From: Enterocloster bolteae
GTDB lineage: Bacteria; Bacillota; Clostridia; Lachnospirales; Lachnospiraceae
Assembly: GCA_021772025.1 (NCBI GenBank)
Contig: JAETNT010000004.1
Span: 62,001 to 126,000, forward strand
Length of the DNA: 64,000 bases
Direction of reading: 5' to 3'
Under the pieces are notes generated by a model. That model was not told the DNA's origin, searched no databases, and saw only the letters and a list, made by a program, of their open reading frames with translations. A program made the translations under genes and the position numbers. Shown in pieces: positions 16,011-25,468 of this stretch (position 1 is the first letter of the stretch; the number at the start of each line of letters is the position of its first letter).

Positions 16011-17703
16011 TGGTAGTATCCTCCCCTCTTAACCAGCTTTGTACCAGTTTTGCGGCAATCTGCGGATTCTGCTCCACAAACTCACCGATATTCTGTTTTA
16101 GTTTTAAGCTATGCTGCATACGGAGATTGATAATCTCTTCGTTTTTCTCCAATTCATCATCTTCTTCAAAAGCAAGAGATACTGCCGCTTCTTTGGAACC
16201 GGGCGCTGCCTCTTCTGCAGGGAATTCATCCCCGCCGTTATCTTCAGCCAGGGCAAAATCCATCTCCTCCGCCTGTGCTTTCTTCTTTTTTCTGGAACGA
16301 AGAAGCAGCAGAAGTACAAGCAGCAGCAGAAGGGCTATGCCGGCTCCTATGGCAATAATAATAGGAAGAGGAATTGACCGGGTCTCTGTAGGCGGTACGG
16401 AAACCGGAACCTCCGGTCTTGCCGCTTCTTCCTTAGCAGCAGCGCTGGCCGGAGACAAGGCACGTATCACCGTTATTTTCTGCCTGGCCTCTTCTGTATC
16501 AATACCTGCCGAATTTGCAATCAGCGCAATTAAATCCTGCTCCGGAATACTGGTGTTATCTGTATCAATTACTACGCCGATAGTGGTGTTTTCCAAAACG
16601 CCGGGATCGATCTGACGCTGTTCTTTTACAGAATTATACAGCCACTCTCTTGTAGCATTACTATTAGCATATGTATCAGTTGCCGTTTGGTCAGTGGCTC
16701 CGTTTGTATACCTGGGGGTGTCCGCATTGGCGTCGGCTCCCACAACCCCTCCATTACCTGCAGTTAAAGCTCCGGAGTTTTCACTGGAAACGTTCTCCTG
16801 GTGAAGAAGGCCTGTTTTGTCCTCCTCGTTAATTTTTTCCGGCGTGGTATACAGGATACTCTCCTGTATCAGCCTTTCCATATTAAGAGTACCTTTGACA
16901 GAAACCGCTACCGTTCCTTCCCCGTACAGTTTCTCCAGCACCCGTCTCACGTTTCCGGCGATATTACTCTCCACCATGCTGGTAATGGCAGTTATATCGG
17001 TAACGCTTCCGTAGGGGCTTTCCTCGCTCTCCCCGGATATTTCCATCATAGTCTCTGCATCAAATACCGATACATTGGTAAAATTCATCCCGCGGACCGC
17101 TCTGGCAATGAGATTCTTAATGGCAGAAGCCTGACTGCCGGTAAGCTGCTCTCCATTTTGCATGGTTACTACAACAGAAGCAGAAGCGTCTGTTTGGGTA
17201 TTATCCCCCAAGGCATATTTTTGCTCTCCAGCCTCGGCAATGGTCACCTTGGCATCCCGTACTCCCTCAAACAGACGGATCTGAGCGCCCAGCCTGTCCT
17301 GGAGTTCATAAAGGGTGTATTGCTTTTTATCAGATTCTGTCGTCATAAGCCCGGCATTGTCCCGGTACATGTCATATGTAAAGCCGCTTTTGGGATAACC
17401 TTGGCTGAGAAGCTGGGCCCGAACCTGGTCTACCTGACCGTCCGGTATCTGAACCGATCCGTTGGCATCATTGAAACGGTAATCCACCCCCTGCTCCTGC
17501 AAGAGGGCTACCACCTCCTGGGCCTCCTCCTGATTCATTCCCGTGAAAAGCGTACTGTAGTCACTTTTATTTCCAAGGGCCAGTACCCCTAACCCAACAA
17601 TAGCAATTGCAACAGTTCCTGCTACAATTGCTATAAGCATTTTTTTAGTTTTGCTTGACATGTTCTGCCAATATTCCTTTAAACCTTGCACAATTATACC
17701 CAA
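15970..17703 (-). CDS. fliF: Flagellar MS-ring protein FliF
   Basis: FliF builds the MS ring, the base on which the rotor and export gate assemble. The 577-residue protein has two membrane helices (about 24-45 and 432-455), the ring-building domain after helix 1 (YSTLFTGMNQEEAQEVVALL) and a C-terminal FliG-binding tail ending KLVQSWLRGED. The longest frame starts at a TTG (17703); a GTG at 17691 in better distance from AAAAGG is an equally likely start, which would remove four residues. The stop lies within fliG, so the two are translationally linked. Confidence 0.96.
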   Translation of the reverse strand: MGIIVQGLKEYWQNMSSKTKKMLIAIVAGTVAIAIVGLGVLALGNKSDYSTLFTGMNQEEAQEVVALLQEQGVDYRFNDANGSVQIPDGQVDQVRAQLLSQGYPKSGFTYDMYRDNAGLMTTESDKKQYTLYELQDRLGAQIRLFEGVRDAKVTIAEAGEQKYALGDNTQTDASASVVVTMQNGEQLTGSQASAIKNLIARAVRGMNFTNVSVFDAETMMEISGESEESPYGSVTDITAITSMVESNIAGNVRRVLEKLYGEGTVAVSVKGTLNMERLIQESILYTTPEKINEEDKTGLLHQENVSSENSGALTAGNGGVVGADANADTPRYTNGATDQTATDTYANSNATREWLYNSVKEQRQIDPGVLENTTIGVVIDTDNTSIPEQDLIALIANSAGIDTEEARQKITVIRALSPASAAAKEEAARPEVPVSVPPTETRSIPLPIIIAIGAGIALLLLLVLLLLLRSRKKKKAQAEEMDFALAEDNGGDEFPAEEAAPGSKEAAVSLAFEEDDELEKNEEIINLRMQHSLKLKQNIGEFVEQNPQIAAKLVQSWLRGEDTTNGGNHSDARRKQK

Positions 17704-17728
17704 CCTTTTTTACGTTTGTATAGTAAAA

Positions 17729-18049
17729 TCAGACGTTCATCTTGATAAGATCATTATAAGATTCTATAACCTTATTTCTTAAAGAAATCATAACATCTAA
17801 ACTGAGCGCCGCCTTAGCTTCTGCAATAGGGAGACTATGCGCGTCGTCCAGCTGGCCTGTGGCTAAAAGGTACTGCTTATTCTCTACATCCGCTTCGGTC
17901 TCATAAACCTGGCCTACCACCTGGTTAAAAATACTCCTGAACATGCTGGCTTCTTTCGTGGAATCCTGTTCCTTCTCCGTCTTAACCGGCTCTGTCGTAA
18001 TCTCCCATGCCTTCATTGGCGTAATGGGGGTAATAAATGCTGCTTCCAT
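17729..18049 (-). CDS. fliE: Flagellar hook-basal body protein FliE
   Basis: FliE joins the MS ring to the rod and is an early export substrate. The 106 residues contain the FliE C-terminal signature (VENKQYLLATGQLDDAHSLP then IAEAKAALSLDVMISLRNKV and ESYNDLIKMNV). It follows flgB after 60 bases; in most Firmicutes flgC would sit in that gap. The N-terminal 40 residues are poorly conserved, as usual. Confidence 0.93.
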   Translation of the reverse strand: MEAAFITPITPMKAWEITTEPVKTEKEQDSTKEASMFRSIFNQVVGQVYETEADVENKQYLLATGQLDDAHSLPIAEAKAALSLDVMISLRNKVIESYNDLIKMNV

Positions 18050-18109
18050 ATCTGATACTCTCCCTCTTCTTTATCTGAAATCTCCGACTTTAAAATCTCC
18101 GCCCTGAAT

Positions 18110-18499
18110 TTAGAAAGCTCTTGCAGCACTCTTTAAACGGTTCAGGTCATTATTGATGGAACTCAGCATGTACTGGTACTCGTAAGCATTACGAACCAGA
18201 GAAACCTGCTCCTGATCCATATCCACATTATTGCCGTCCAACCTGGTAGACTCATCCAAAGTCGTTCTGACTGCAGCTCTGGATCTATTAATAGCCAAGC
18301 CTACTCCTTCCCTGGGATCCTGCCCGGCAGATGCCTTCTTGATCCTTTCTTTAAGCTGATCCTCAAACGTAATATACTGAGATTTAAAACCTGGGGTATC
18401 TACATTGGCAATATTATTAAGGGTGATAGTCTGTCTCCCCCACAAATAATCAAGTACTCTTTCTGTCAGTGCAATCCCGTTACCATATATTCCGGACAT
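18110..18499 (-). CDS. flgB: Flagellar basal-body rod protein FlgB
   Basis: FlgB is a proximal rod subunit and the first gene of the flagellar operon. The 129 residues show RQTITLNNIANVDTPGFKSQ, the rod-family N-terminus, and the FlgB-type C-terminus (MDQEQVSLVRNAYEYQYMLS). Start ATG at 18499, with GGAG-type site upstream. About 80 bases of leader separate it from a sigma-A type promoter. Confidence 0.95.
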   Translation of the reverse strand: MSGIYGNGIALTERVLDYLWGRQTITLNNIANVDTPGFKSQYITFEDQLKERIKKASAGQDPREGVGLAINRSRAAVRTTLDESTRLDGNNVDMDQEQVSLVRNAYEYQYMLSSINNDLNRLKSAARAF

Positions 18500-18581
18500 G
18501 TTTGTTTCTCCCTTCTGCTATTTTCCGGCAGTCTCTGCATTGTACATATATTTGTATATACTTATACATTTCTATTTTACT

Positions 18582-18610
18582 ATAGTACCACCAAGACCAA
18601 AGATAGTCAA
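18582..18610 (-). promoter_or_regulatory. Sigma-A type promoter of the flagellar operon
   Basis: Read on the minus strand, a -35 box TTGACT (18605-18610) is followed after exactly 17 bases by a -10 box TACTAT (18582-18587), about 83 bases before the flgB start. This is close to the housekeeping consensus. No sigma-D (TAAA-N15-GCCGATAT) pattern is visible here. Confidence 0.75.
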
Positions 18611-18670
18611 GGACATGAGAAAATTAATATTTGGAAATAAGTAGTAATAAGCAAACTAAACAAAGAAATA

Positions 18671-18707
18671 GGAGAGAACTTCTCCCCGGATTTGGGCAGT
18701 TCTCCCT
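18671..18707 (-). terminator. Probable intrinsic terminator after the chemoreceptor gene
   Basis: On the minus strand, GGGAGAACT is followed by a short loop and AGTTCTC, then a T-rich stretch TATTTCTTTGTTT. It lies about 30 bases beyond the chemoreceptor stop and upstream of the flagellar promoter, so it would insulate the two units. The stem is only about seven perfect pairs. Confidence 0.55.
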
Positions 18708-18733
18708 CTATAAAAAGCATATTTTTCTATCCG

Positions 18734-20386
18734 TTAACTGTTTTTCAAACGGAACTGGCCGGTCTGATTATGAAGGAGACGAGCCTGTTCTAATACCTGG
18801 GAACTAACCTCTGCAGAGCGTTCACTAGAAGAAGAATTGGTCTGTACAACCGTAGAAATCTGACCGATTTCTTCTGTTACCTGAGCAATTGAGTCTGCTT
18901 CTCCCTGAACAGCTTTGGCAATATCTCCGATCTCTCCGCTGGATCGTGCCACCAGCTCCAATGTTTTCTGAAGGGCAGAAGAGACGCTCTGTACAATAAG
19001 AGTCCCCCGTTCTACTGCCTGAGAAGAAGTTTCAATCAGTTCCTTGGTAGCCTTAGCCGCCTGATCGGACTGACCGGCAAGCCGGCGTACTTCTCCGGCT
19101 ACTACCGCAAAGCCTTTCCCTGCCGCTCCTGCGCGGCTGGACTCTACTGCGGCATTTAATGCCAGAAGATTGGTTTGGGACGATATGGTTTCAATAGTAG
19201 AAATAATCTTTCCGATATTCTCGGAGGTCTGGCGGATATCTTCCATAGCCGCAATCATCTCTTCCATCTGCTTTTCGCTGGCGGCGACCTGCTCTCCGGT
19301 GAGGCGGGCGTTTTCCTGTGCGGTTACCGCAGATTTTACATTTTGAGCAGCTGTTTTTGAAAGGATATCCAGGGTATCTACAAGCCGGTTAACCGCTCCC
19401 GCCTGCTCTCCGGAGCCTTGTGCCAGAGACTGGGCACTGGTAGACAGCTGGTCTGCATGATCCGAAAGCTGCCGCCCGGCATTCTGAATATTGGCCATAG
19501 CCCTGGACAGTGTTCCGGTAAATTTTTCAATGGATTCTTCGATAGAGCGGAAATCCCCGATAAAAGCAGTGGAAGTATGTACATTAAAGCATCCCTTGGA
19601 AAGCTGATCCATAATCCGGTTAATATCCGCTACATAGCCTTCGATAACTCCCATGGACTCTTCCAGTGTCTTTGCCAGATCTCCCAGTTCATTATTAGCC
19701 TTATGCCCCAATTCCAGGTGAAGCCGTCCCTCTAACAGCGGCTTGCTCTTGTCCGTAATATGAAGAATCGGCTTAAGGATCTGGCCGAACACGTATTGTA
19801 CCAGACTTAGCAGACACAGCAGTACTACGATAAAGAAAATATAGGAAAACAGCAGCATAGTGCGGATCCCTTTGTTGACCTGTTCTGAACTTTCTGTATT
19901 CAATTCCTCGCTGCGGGCCACCACCTCATCCAGCTTGCCTACTAAAACCGTCAGATTGGCCGATATTGTCTGCTGATAATACTCCTGAGCCTCCTTGGGA
20001 TTGCTTTTTAGCATGTCAAGCACATATACCGAAGATTCGTGAAGCTGCTTATGCAGCGGCTCCAGTTCTTTTCTCACAGCCAGAATCTGTGCATCTTCCG
20101 TCCCGGCATCTCCATAAATCCACTTGCCCAGCACACAGCTTGTAGGATCAATGCTTCCGGTAAATTCTGTTCCTGCGTAAAGAGCATTGCTTAAGTTGGC
20201 AGCCCAACGGTAATGGGCGCTCTCCGCTGTCTGGGCGTTCTTCAGCACAGCGCTGGCCTGGACGCTGGCCTTTTCTGCAGACTGAAGATTTTTGATACTA
20301 ACGTTGATTACGATAATAAACAGCAAAATAGATGCAATTGCCGCAACAGCTCGAAACCAAACCATTCTCTTGATACTTTTTCTCAT
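18734..20386 (-). CDS. Methyl-accepting chemotaxis protein with extracytoplasmic CZB-type zinc sensor
   Basis: This is a chemoreceptor of 550 residues. Membrane helix 1 lies at about 12-31 and helix 2 at about 176-199, enclosing an extracellular domain that has the CZB zinc-binding signature: H58 in AHYRW, C84 in CVLGKW, then H112 and H116 in LHKQLH. A HAMP-like region and linker follow (about 200-300). The signalling hairpin ([20 protein letters not shown], then [20 protein letters not shown]) is intact. No C-terminal CheR-tether peptide is seen. CZB domains in well-studied receptors sense zinc or hypochlorous acid; the ligand here is unknown. A promoter lies directly upstream, and the gene is next to, not within, the flagellar operon. 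Confidence 0.93.
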   Translation of the reverse strand: MRKSIKRMVWFRAVAAIASILLFIIVINVSIKNLQSAEKASVQASAVLKNAQTAESAHYRWAANLSNALYAGTEFTGSIDPTSCVLGKWIYGDAGTEDAQILAVRKELEPLHKQLHESSVYVLDMLKSNPKEAQEYYQQTISANLTVLVGKLDEVVARSEELNTESSEQVNKGIRTMLLFSYIFFIVVLLCLLSLVQYVFGQILKPILHITDKSKPLLEGRLHLELGHKANNELGDLAKTLEESMGVIEGYVADINRIMDQLSKGCFNVHTSTAFIGDFRSIEESIEKFTGTLSRAMANIQNAGRQLSDHADQLSTSAQSLAQGSGEQAGAVNRLVDTLDILSKTAAQNVKSAVTAQENARLTGEQVAASEKQMEEMIAAMEDIRQTSENIGKIISTIETISSQTNLLALNAAVESSRAGAAGKGFAVVAGEVRRLAGQSDQAAKATKELIETSSQAVERGTLIVQSVSSALQKTLELVARSSGEIGDIAKAVQGEADSIAQVTEEIGQISTVVQTNSSSSERSAEVSSQVLEQARLLHNQTGQFRLKNS

Positions 20387-20427
20387 AGGTTCTGCCTCCC
20401 TGACGGATTGATTTAACTATATTTCTT

Positions 20428-20456
20428 AGAATAACATTTTATCGTGTGCTTTTCAA
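20428..20456 (-). promoter_or_regulatory. Sigma-A type promoter of the chemoreceptor gene
   Basis: On the minus strand, TTGAAA (20451-20456) and TATTCT (20428-20433) are separated by exactly 17 bases. The element lies 42 bases before the chemoreceptor start and just after the stop codon of the preceding glycosyltransferase gene, so the chemoreceptor can be expressed separately from the glycan operon. Confidence 0.68.
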
Positions 20457-20470
20457 GATAAATGTTGCAT

Positions 20471-23400
20471 TTAAATTAATGTCCCCATTTCGGTTTTACG
20501 GTTAAAAAACGGATCTTCCAGTTCCAGTTTAATAAAATCGTCTTCCAATATTCGAAAGTGATGGACCAGATCTAAAAATATTTCATCTGCTTTTTTGCTT
20601 GAATCCCGACAGCTTTCCGGACATATCTGCAGAAAAGCCTCAAAGTATGCTTTTATTCCCGCTTGTACTCTTTGAAAACATTCTATCCCTCTCCTGCTCC
20701 TGTTCTCTTTTGCATAACAGGCTTCTCCATTTTCATCAAACCCCGCCACCGAAGGCATAGGAGAAGTAAGTATCGTTTCAAGGATATAGTAATTATCAAA
20801 TATCCCCCGGCTTTCTTCCTTCTCACTGTCATAAAATGCCTGAATGTCAAGATCTCTGTCTCTCCCAAAATTCTTTTCCAGCTGCAAAAAATAAAAGCCC
20901 TTCAAATGATTTGGAATCAATCTGCTGCAGTACATCTGACTGGTACCTTTTGCGACAAAATCGAAAAAGCCGATATCTCCGTCCCCCGGCTTCAGGGCAG
21001 CAATATATTTCTGATAATTTTTTTTGCAGCTCAATGCCTGGCTTAAAATCATCCTGCTGTATTGGATTAAGTCCTCATGTTCTGCTTCCTGATCCGTTAT
21101 TTCTATTCCAAACCGCTCCTTCAGCTGTTCCTTTACGGTTCCGCTGAATTTCATCTCCGCCACGCGCCGGATATCTTCTATATTTTCTACGCCCGCCCTG
21201 ACAGCGGCCGTCCTGGAAGTTAAGAAATAAACCGACTTATTTTCTCCAACCAGTTGATCATATAATATCTTTATTAAATAGCCGTCCCTTGCGCCAAACC
21301 AAATATTACTTAAATTCTCTGATTGCGCCTTCCCGGCAAACCATATTACAAAATCCGTAATTACCGGGGCCATCAGCAAATATCCCAGATCAAAGGCAGA
21401 ATCAATACACAGCCGTTTTTCCTCCGTCTCAAATTGGAACGGGCTGTTAAATAGTTTTGCGGCAAACAACCCCAGTTTCACTCTGGCTGAAAGGCTGTCC
21501 ATGCACTTTTCCAATCCCAGAAACCCAACGCTTTCAAGTAAATCCCGGGCGCTTAGAATTCGGAAAGCTTCCATTTGGCATTTTTTTGCGTATTCCGCAT
21601 CTGCCGTCAAATCGTCGCCTATATGAAGGCAGCTTTTTTCTCCTGTCCTTTTTCGGAATATTTCAAATAGCCCCTGAGTTTTTCCCACTCCGTATTCACT
21701 GGAAACGAAAATATCTGCAAGTCCTTTAATACCGCATTTTTTTAAAATTTCTATGATCTGGGTTCTGGTATAATAGGTATCTGTAATGATATAGACTTCT
21801 TTGCCTCTCTCTATCAGCTCTGAGACAAACTCCGCCATATCCTGCCTGGGCACAATCAGCTCAAAATCAATCTGCCATTCTAAATCTGCCAATTTCGGCG
21901 CTGTCAAGGGTATTTCACCCGATTTATCCAAAACATTTTGGTAAATCTCTGTCAGGGACGGGGCCGCAGCCTGTGACAATTTCTTTTCTGCCCCAAGCCT
22001 TTTAGTGCAAAAATCCTCAATGAAAACATGTTTCTCTGCCAGGCGTTTCTCTGCCAGCTCCATTACATCCGTTGAATCCAAAACCCGGCGCATCACAAGT
22101 GTGTCAAATAAGTCCAGGCTTACTATCTCTGCTTTCATACAGCGGCCCATAAGCTCTTCTCTGGTAAATCCGCCGGCATTTTTTAAATCATATAAAATCT
22201 CATTCTGGCTGCATAAGTCTTTCCCTCTTATATCAATCAACGCAATTTGGTTTTCTATACAAAAACCGCCGATTTTTTTTGCAATGGCTTTGCAGGATCC
22301 GGGCCTGGCTACTGCAATAATCAGCTTTACCCCCTGCTTCACACATGACGACAGGGAAATAACCGGTTTTCCGAAAAAGCTTCCTTCCTCCTGGAAGCTG
22401 TCCAATAGGCCGACAATATAAAATCGGTCTTCCAGCTTTGCTAACGCTTTTTCTGTCTCTTTGCTTAAACCGTATAAGGCAACCGGAACGCTCCTGTATT
22501 TTTGAAAAGGCGCTGTCCCCCCATGAAAAAAACTGTCTGCCAGTTCCTTCCAGCTTTTTTCAAAAACATCCATGGAAAAATATTTATCATACAATTTTCT
22601 TGCATTTATTCCCATAGAATCTAATTCTCCATAGTGATAAATGCACCACTCTATTTTCTTTCTGAGAGTCTCTGCATCTCCACTGGGAAATACAAGTCCA
22701 TTTTCCCCGTCATCAATATACTCTGCAGTCCCGGCGGAATCCGATACAAGACAGGGAACCTGATGCATCATTGCTTCCGCGCATACCGTCGGCATGGGAT
22801 CCTCTCTGGACGGGCATATTAAAACATCCCCGTCTTCCAAAATTTTATTAATTTTGTCCCTGTCCACCGGCCCTGTTACCGCTATTTCCGGAATGTTTTT
22901 TGTAATTTCCATTAAATTCTGTGCAAATGCAGAGGAATTTTGTCCTACCAGAGAAAACCGGGCCTGTTTTCTCAGTTTTTCCGGAAGGCTTAAAACAGCC
23001 TGAATCAGAATGTCCTGACCTTTCCTGCTTTCTATGTATCCGATGGTTACAAAGTGAATTCTCCTGCTGCCTTCAGAGGACATGGGCTTTTCCTGACCAA
23101 AAGCGCTTCCGGAATCCTCCACTCCGTAAAGCAGTTTTTCTATCTTTAAATCAGGTAAAAACTCATGAATCGCCCTTTCCGGCACCGGCCCTACAGAACA
23201 GACTAATAAATTTGTTCTATCTATAGATTTCAAAACCTCTCTTTTTACTCCATGATAAAAAAAGGCCGAATCATGGAGCCACCAAATGACCGGAATTTCA
23301 CTGTCGCGCTTTGATAGAAAAACATGGTAATTGATTGTATTGCAGATAATCAGCGAAAAATCTTTAATCCATGTAATGTCTTTCATTGTACCAATCTGTA

Positions 23401-23932
23401 AATTGGCGTCAACAATAACAGGAATCCCTTCTTCCAGCAGCTTTTCTTTCAGCTTCCCATCAATCATGGAGGCAACCAAAACTCTTCTGTCCTGCTTTTT
23501 CAATGCCTTTGCCGCATAAAACAGTGCCAGCGCCGGTCCTCCCAGCTCCAAATCCTGAGACAGAAACAGTGCGGTTTCTTTTAACAGCCTTTGATCCCCT
23601 ATTAGTTCTTTCGCGTTTCCGTAAAAAATCTCCGGCTTTTTTTTTTCGTCCCGATAGAGCAAACCATGTAAATCATAAAAGTGATAAATCTTCTCTTCCG
23701 ATACGCCAAGCAAGTTAAGCTGCCGGCGCATTTCTTCTACATAGAAGCTCAGAATCACAATTGCATCATATGGCAGCTTAATTCCCTCCTCCGGAGGCAA
23801 AACCTGTATGCCGTCTATCTGAGTATTCTGCTTTTTCTCCGAATTATCCAGCAAAGCCAGGACATCCTTTGAAGGAAACCACTTTTTATAGCGTTTATAA
23901 TAATCTCCGGTTCCAAAAATAAGAAATTTCAT
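20471..23932 (-). CDS. Multidomain glycosyltransferase-HAD protein with Rossmann modules
   Basis: This protein of about 1153 residues is the last gene of the long glycan operon. The start is the ATG at 23932 with AGGAG upstream. Domains in order: a small Rossmann-like module (1-90, MKFLIFGTGDYYKRY to about YDL); a GT-B fold family 4 glycosyltransferase (about 110-475, IGYIESRKGQDILI and SREDPMPTVCAEAM); a second Rossmann-like module (about 480-600); and a HAD-type hydrolase (about 605-830, SLDLFDTLVMRRV, IITDTYYTRT, LHIGDDLTADAEYA). The C-terminal region (about 840-1150) with IWFGARDGYLIKILYD resembles the COG5610-type HAD-associated domain. The enzyme probably transfers a sugar and processes a phosphoester of the same glycan; substrates cannot be told from sequence. 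Confidence 0.85.
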   Translation of the reverse strand: MKFLIFGTGDYYKRYKKWFPSKDVLALLDNSEKKQNTQIDGIQVLPPEEGIKLPYDAIVILSFYVEEMRRQLNLLGVSEEKIYHFYDLHGLLYRDEKKKPEIFYGNAKELIGDQRLLKETALFLSQDLELGGPALALFYAAKALKKQDRRVLVASMIDGKLKEKLLEEGIPVIVDANLQIGTMKDITWIKDFSLIICNTINYHVFLSKRDSEIPVIWWLHDSAFFYHGVKREVLKSIDRTNLLVCSVGPVPERAIHEFLPDLKIEKLLYGVEDSGSAFGQEKPMSSEGSRRIHFVTIGYIESRKGQDILIQAVLSLPEKLRKQARFSLVGQNSSAFAQNLMEITKNIPEIAVTGPVDRDKINKILEDGDVLICPSREDPMPTVCAEAMMHQVPCLVSDSAGTAEYIDDGENGLVFPSGDAETLRKKIEWCIYHYGELDSMGINARKLYDKYFSMDVFEKSWKELADSFFHGGTAPFQKYRSVPVALYGLSKETEKALAKLEDRFYIVGLLDSFQEEGSFFGKPVISLSSCVKQGVKLIIAVARPGSCKAIAKKIGGFCIENQIALIDIRGKDLCSQNEILYDLKNAGGFTREELMGRCMKAEIVSLDLFDTLVMRRVLDSTDVMELAEKRLAEKHVFIEDFCTKRLGAEKKLSQAAAPSLTEIYQNVLDKSGEIPLTAPKLADLEWQIDFELIVPRQDMAEFVSELIERGKEVYIITDTYYTRTQIIEILKKCGIKGLADIFVSSEYGVGKTQGLFEIFRKRTGEKSCLHIGDDLTADAEYAKKCQMEAFRILSARDLLESVGFLGLEKCMDSLSARVKLGLFAAKLFNSPFQFETEEKRLCIDSAFDLGYLLMAPVITDFVIWFAGKAQSENLSNIWFGARDGYLIKILYDQLVGENKSVYFLTSRTAAVRAGVENIEDIRRVAEMKFSGTVKEQLKERFGIEITDQEAEHEDLIQYSRMILSQALSCKKNYQKYIAALKPGDGDIGFFDFVAKGTSQMYCSRLIPNHLKGFYFLQLEKNFGRDRDLDIQAFYDSEKEESRGIFDNYYILETILTSPMPSVAGFDENGEACYAKENRSRRGIECFQRVQAGIKAYFEAFLQICPESCRDSSKKADEIFLDLVHHFRILEDDFIKLELEDPFFNRKTEMGTLI

Positions 23933-24006
23933 GCAGTGCTCCTGTATTATCACATAATTTATGTATTAAAGTCATCCCGGCTCCAATATTGTTGTCGTGG
24001 TTATCA

Positions 24007-25437
24007 TTACCTGCGCCTAAGCTGAAAAAGCAAATTATAGTCTATGCCCCAACCCGTCAAGTATTCTTTAATTTCTTTAAATACATTGTCATCCTCAACT
24101 GCTACCAATATAAAGTCATATTCTGTGTTCATTATTTTTTCCGGATTTTCCACTTCTGGCTCCAATGTTATATAGTTCTTATCTACCCACAATTCTACTT
24201 TGCAATAGCAACTTTTTTTTAAACTCTTGTACCATTCTTTTCCAACCGCTCCTGCCCCGTAAAGAATAACCCGGCTCCCTTTTTCTATTTCTTTATAGGG
24301 AAATGGATTGTCAGAAAATTTTCTGGAATATTGATATTTTTGGCGTAAAACCTGATTTTCCATTCGAAAGGCAATCTTGTCTACAGATAGATTTCGTTTC
24401 ACCTCTGAAATCAGCTGTTTCTCATATATCTCTGGGGTAGAGGTCTCCAGATATTTTTGGCGGGAATGCCTTCCCATCTCTGCTAATTGCCCTGGATTAT
24501 CGATAATTTTCTCATAAATCTGTCTCAGTTCATCTATATTCCCGCTTTCAAAGCTCCAACTATTTTGAGAATCCAATACATCTCTCGGCCCTACTTGTTC
24601 TCCAGCAATTATGGGTTTTCCCATCATAGCCGCTTCTAATACCACCAGAGAACAAGCCTCATCTTTTGAAGATACTACAATAACATCCGAGTCTGCTATC
24701 AGTTGATAAAGAGTTTCTCTTTCTTTTATTTCTCCGTGGTAAATAATCCCTTCATACAGAGAAATTTCTTTCATAATACTGTCAAAGTACGTGATATCCC
24801 CGATGTCTCCGGCAAAATGCATCTGACACCGGTTCTGATAAGATAGTTCCATAGTAGTATAACCTCGGATAAAGATATCGGTTCTTTTCCACGGATAGAT
24901 TGTCCCCAATGCCAGAAAGCGCAATCTCTTATTTTTCTTTTCTCCTCTCTCAGGCAACTGACTGTGATCCTCCACATAATTGTGTATTACCCTGGGAGTT
25001 AAATGGTAATTGCGCTCTATATACCCCGCTGCATATTCACTGACAGAATACAAATTATTAGCGCGTAAAAAAGCCCTGTGTCTCTCCGGATTTCTGGATA
25101 AAAAGCTGGAAAGCAAACCAGCCTCATGAATTATCCACATGGTTGGAAGGACTTCCTGGTATAGCTGAACGATCTGGTGGGTGCATATGGTATTCGCTAT
25201 AATTAAATCGTATTTAAGAATTTCTCTTTCCAAACTCTCCAGTGTATCCGGCGGAACGACTCGGGGAGTAATTCCCAATTCCAAAATTTCGTTTTCCATT
25301 GTTCCTGAAAACCAACTCCAAACGTCTACAGAAAAACCGTTTTTGATGAGCATTGCACACATATTTTTTGTACTCCTGGGAGCTCCGGTATGATCCAGAG
25401 AGCATATTACCACCAAAATCTTCCTTTCCTTTTTCAC
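24007..25437 (-). CDS. Family 4 glycosyltransferase with C-terminal Rossmann module
   Basis: This 476-residue cytoplasmic glycosyltransferase has a GTG start at 25437. Residues 1 to about 360 form a GT-B fold: a Rossmann start (ILVVICSLDHTGAPRSTKNM), the acceptor half, then LALGTIYPWKRTDIFIRGY and the nucleotide-sugar-binding end SSKDEACSLVVLEAAMMGKP. From about 385, SRVILYGAGAVGKEWYKSLK starts the small Rossmann-like module that recurs through the island, with a VDK motif and DFILVAVEDD. It lies between the UDP-sugar epimerase gene and the giant glycosyltransferase. The sugar and acceptor are unknown. Confidence 0.88.
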   Translation of the reverse strand: MKKERKILVVICSLDHTGAPRSTKNMCAMLIKNGFSVDVWSWFSGTMENEILELGITPRVVPPDTLESLEREILKYDLIIANTICTHQIVQLYQEVLPTMWIIHEAGLLSSFLSRNPERHRAFLRANNLYSVSEYAAGYIERNYHLTPRVIHNYVEDHSQLPERGEKKNKRLRFLALGTIYPWKRTDIFIRGYTTMELSYQNRCQMHFAGDIGDITYFDSIMKEISLYEGIIYHGEIKERETLYQLIADSDVIVVSSKDEACSLVVLEAAMMGKPIIAGEQVGPRDVLDSQNSWSFESGNIDELRQIYEKIIDNPGQLAEMGRHSRQKYLETSTPEIYEKQLISEVKRNLSVDKIAFRMENQVLRQKYQYSRKFSDNPFPYKEIEKGSRVILYGAGAVGKEWYKSLKKSCYCKVELWVDKNYITLEPEVENPEKIMNTEYDFILVAVEDDNVFKEIKEYLTGWGIDYNLLFQLRRR

Positions 25438-25468
25438 TGCCTCATCCTTTCTGGTATATGGAGCTCAA

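Noticed and set aside
16801-17592. Plus-strand 263-residue reading frame over fliF
   Set aside because: It is antisense to fliF, with composition of a shadow frame and no recognisable motif.
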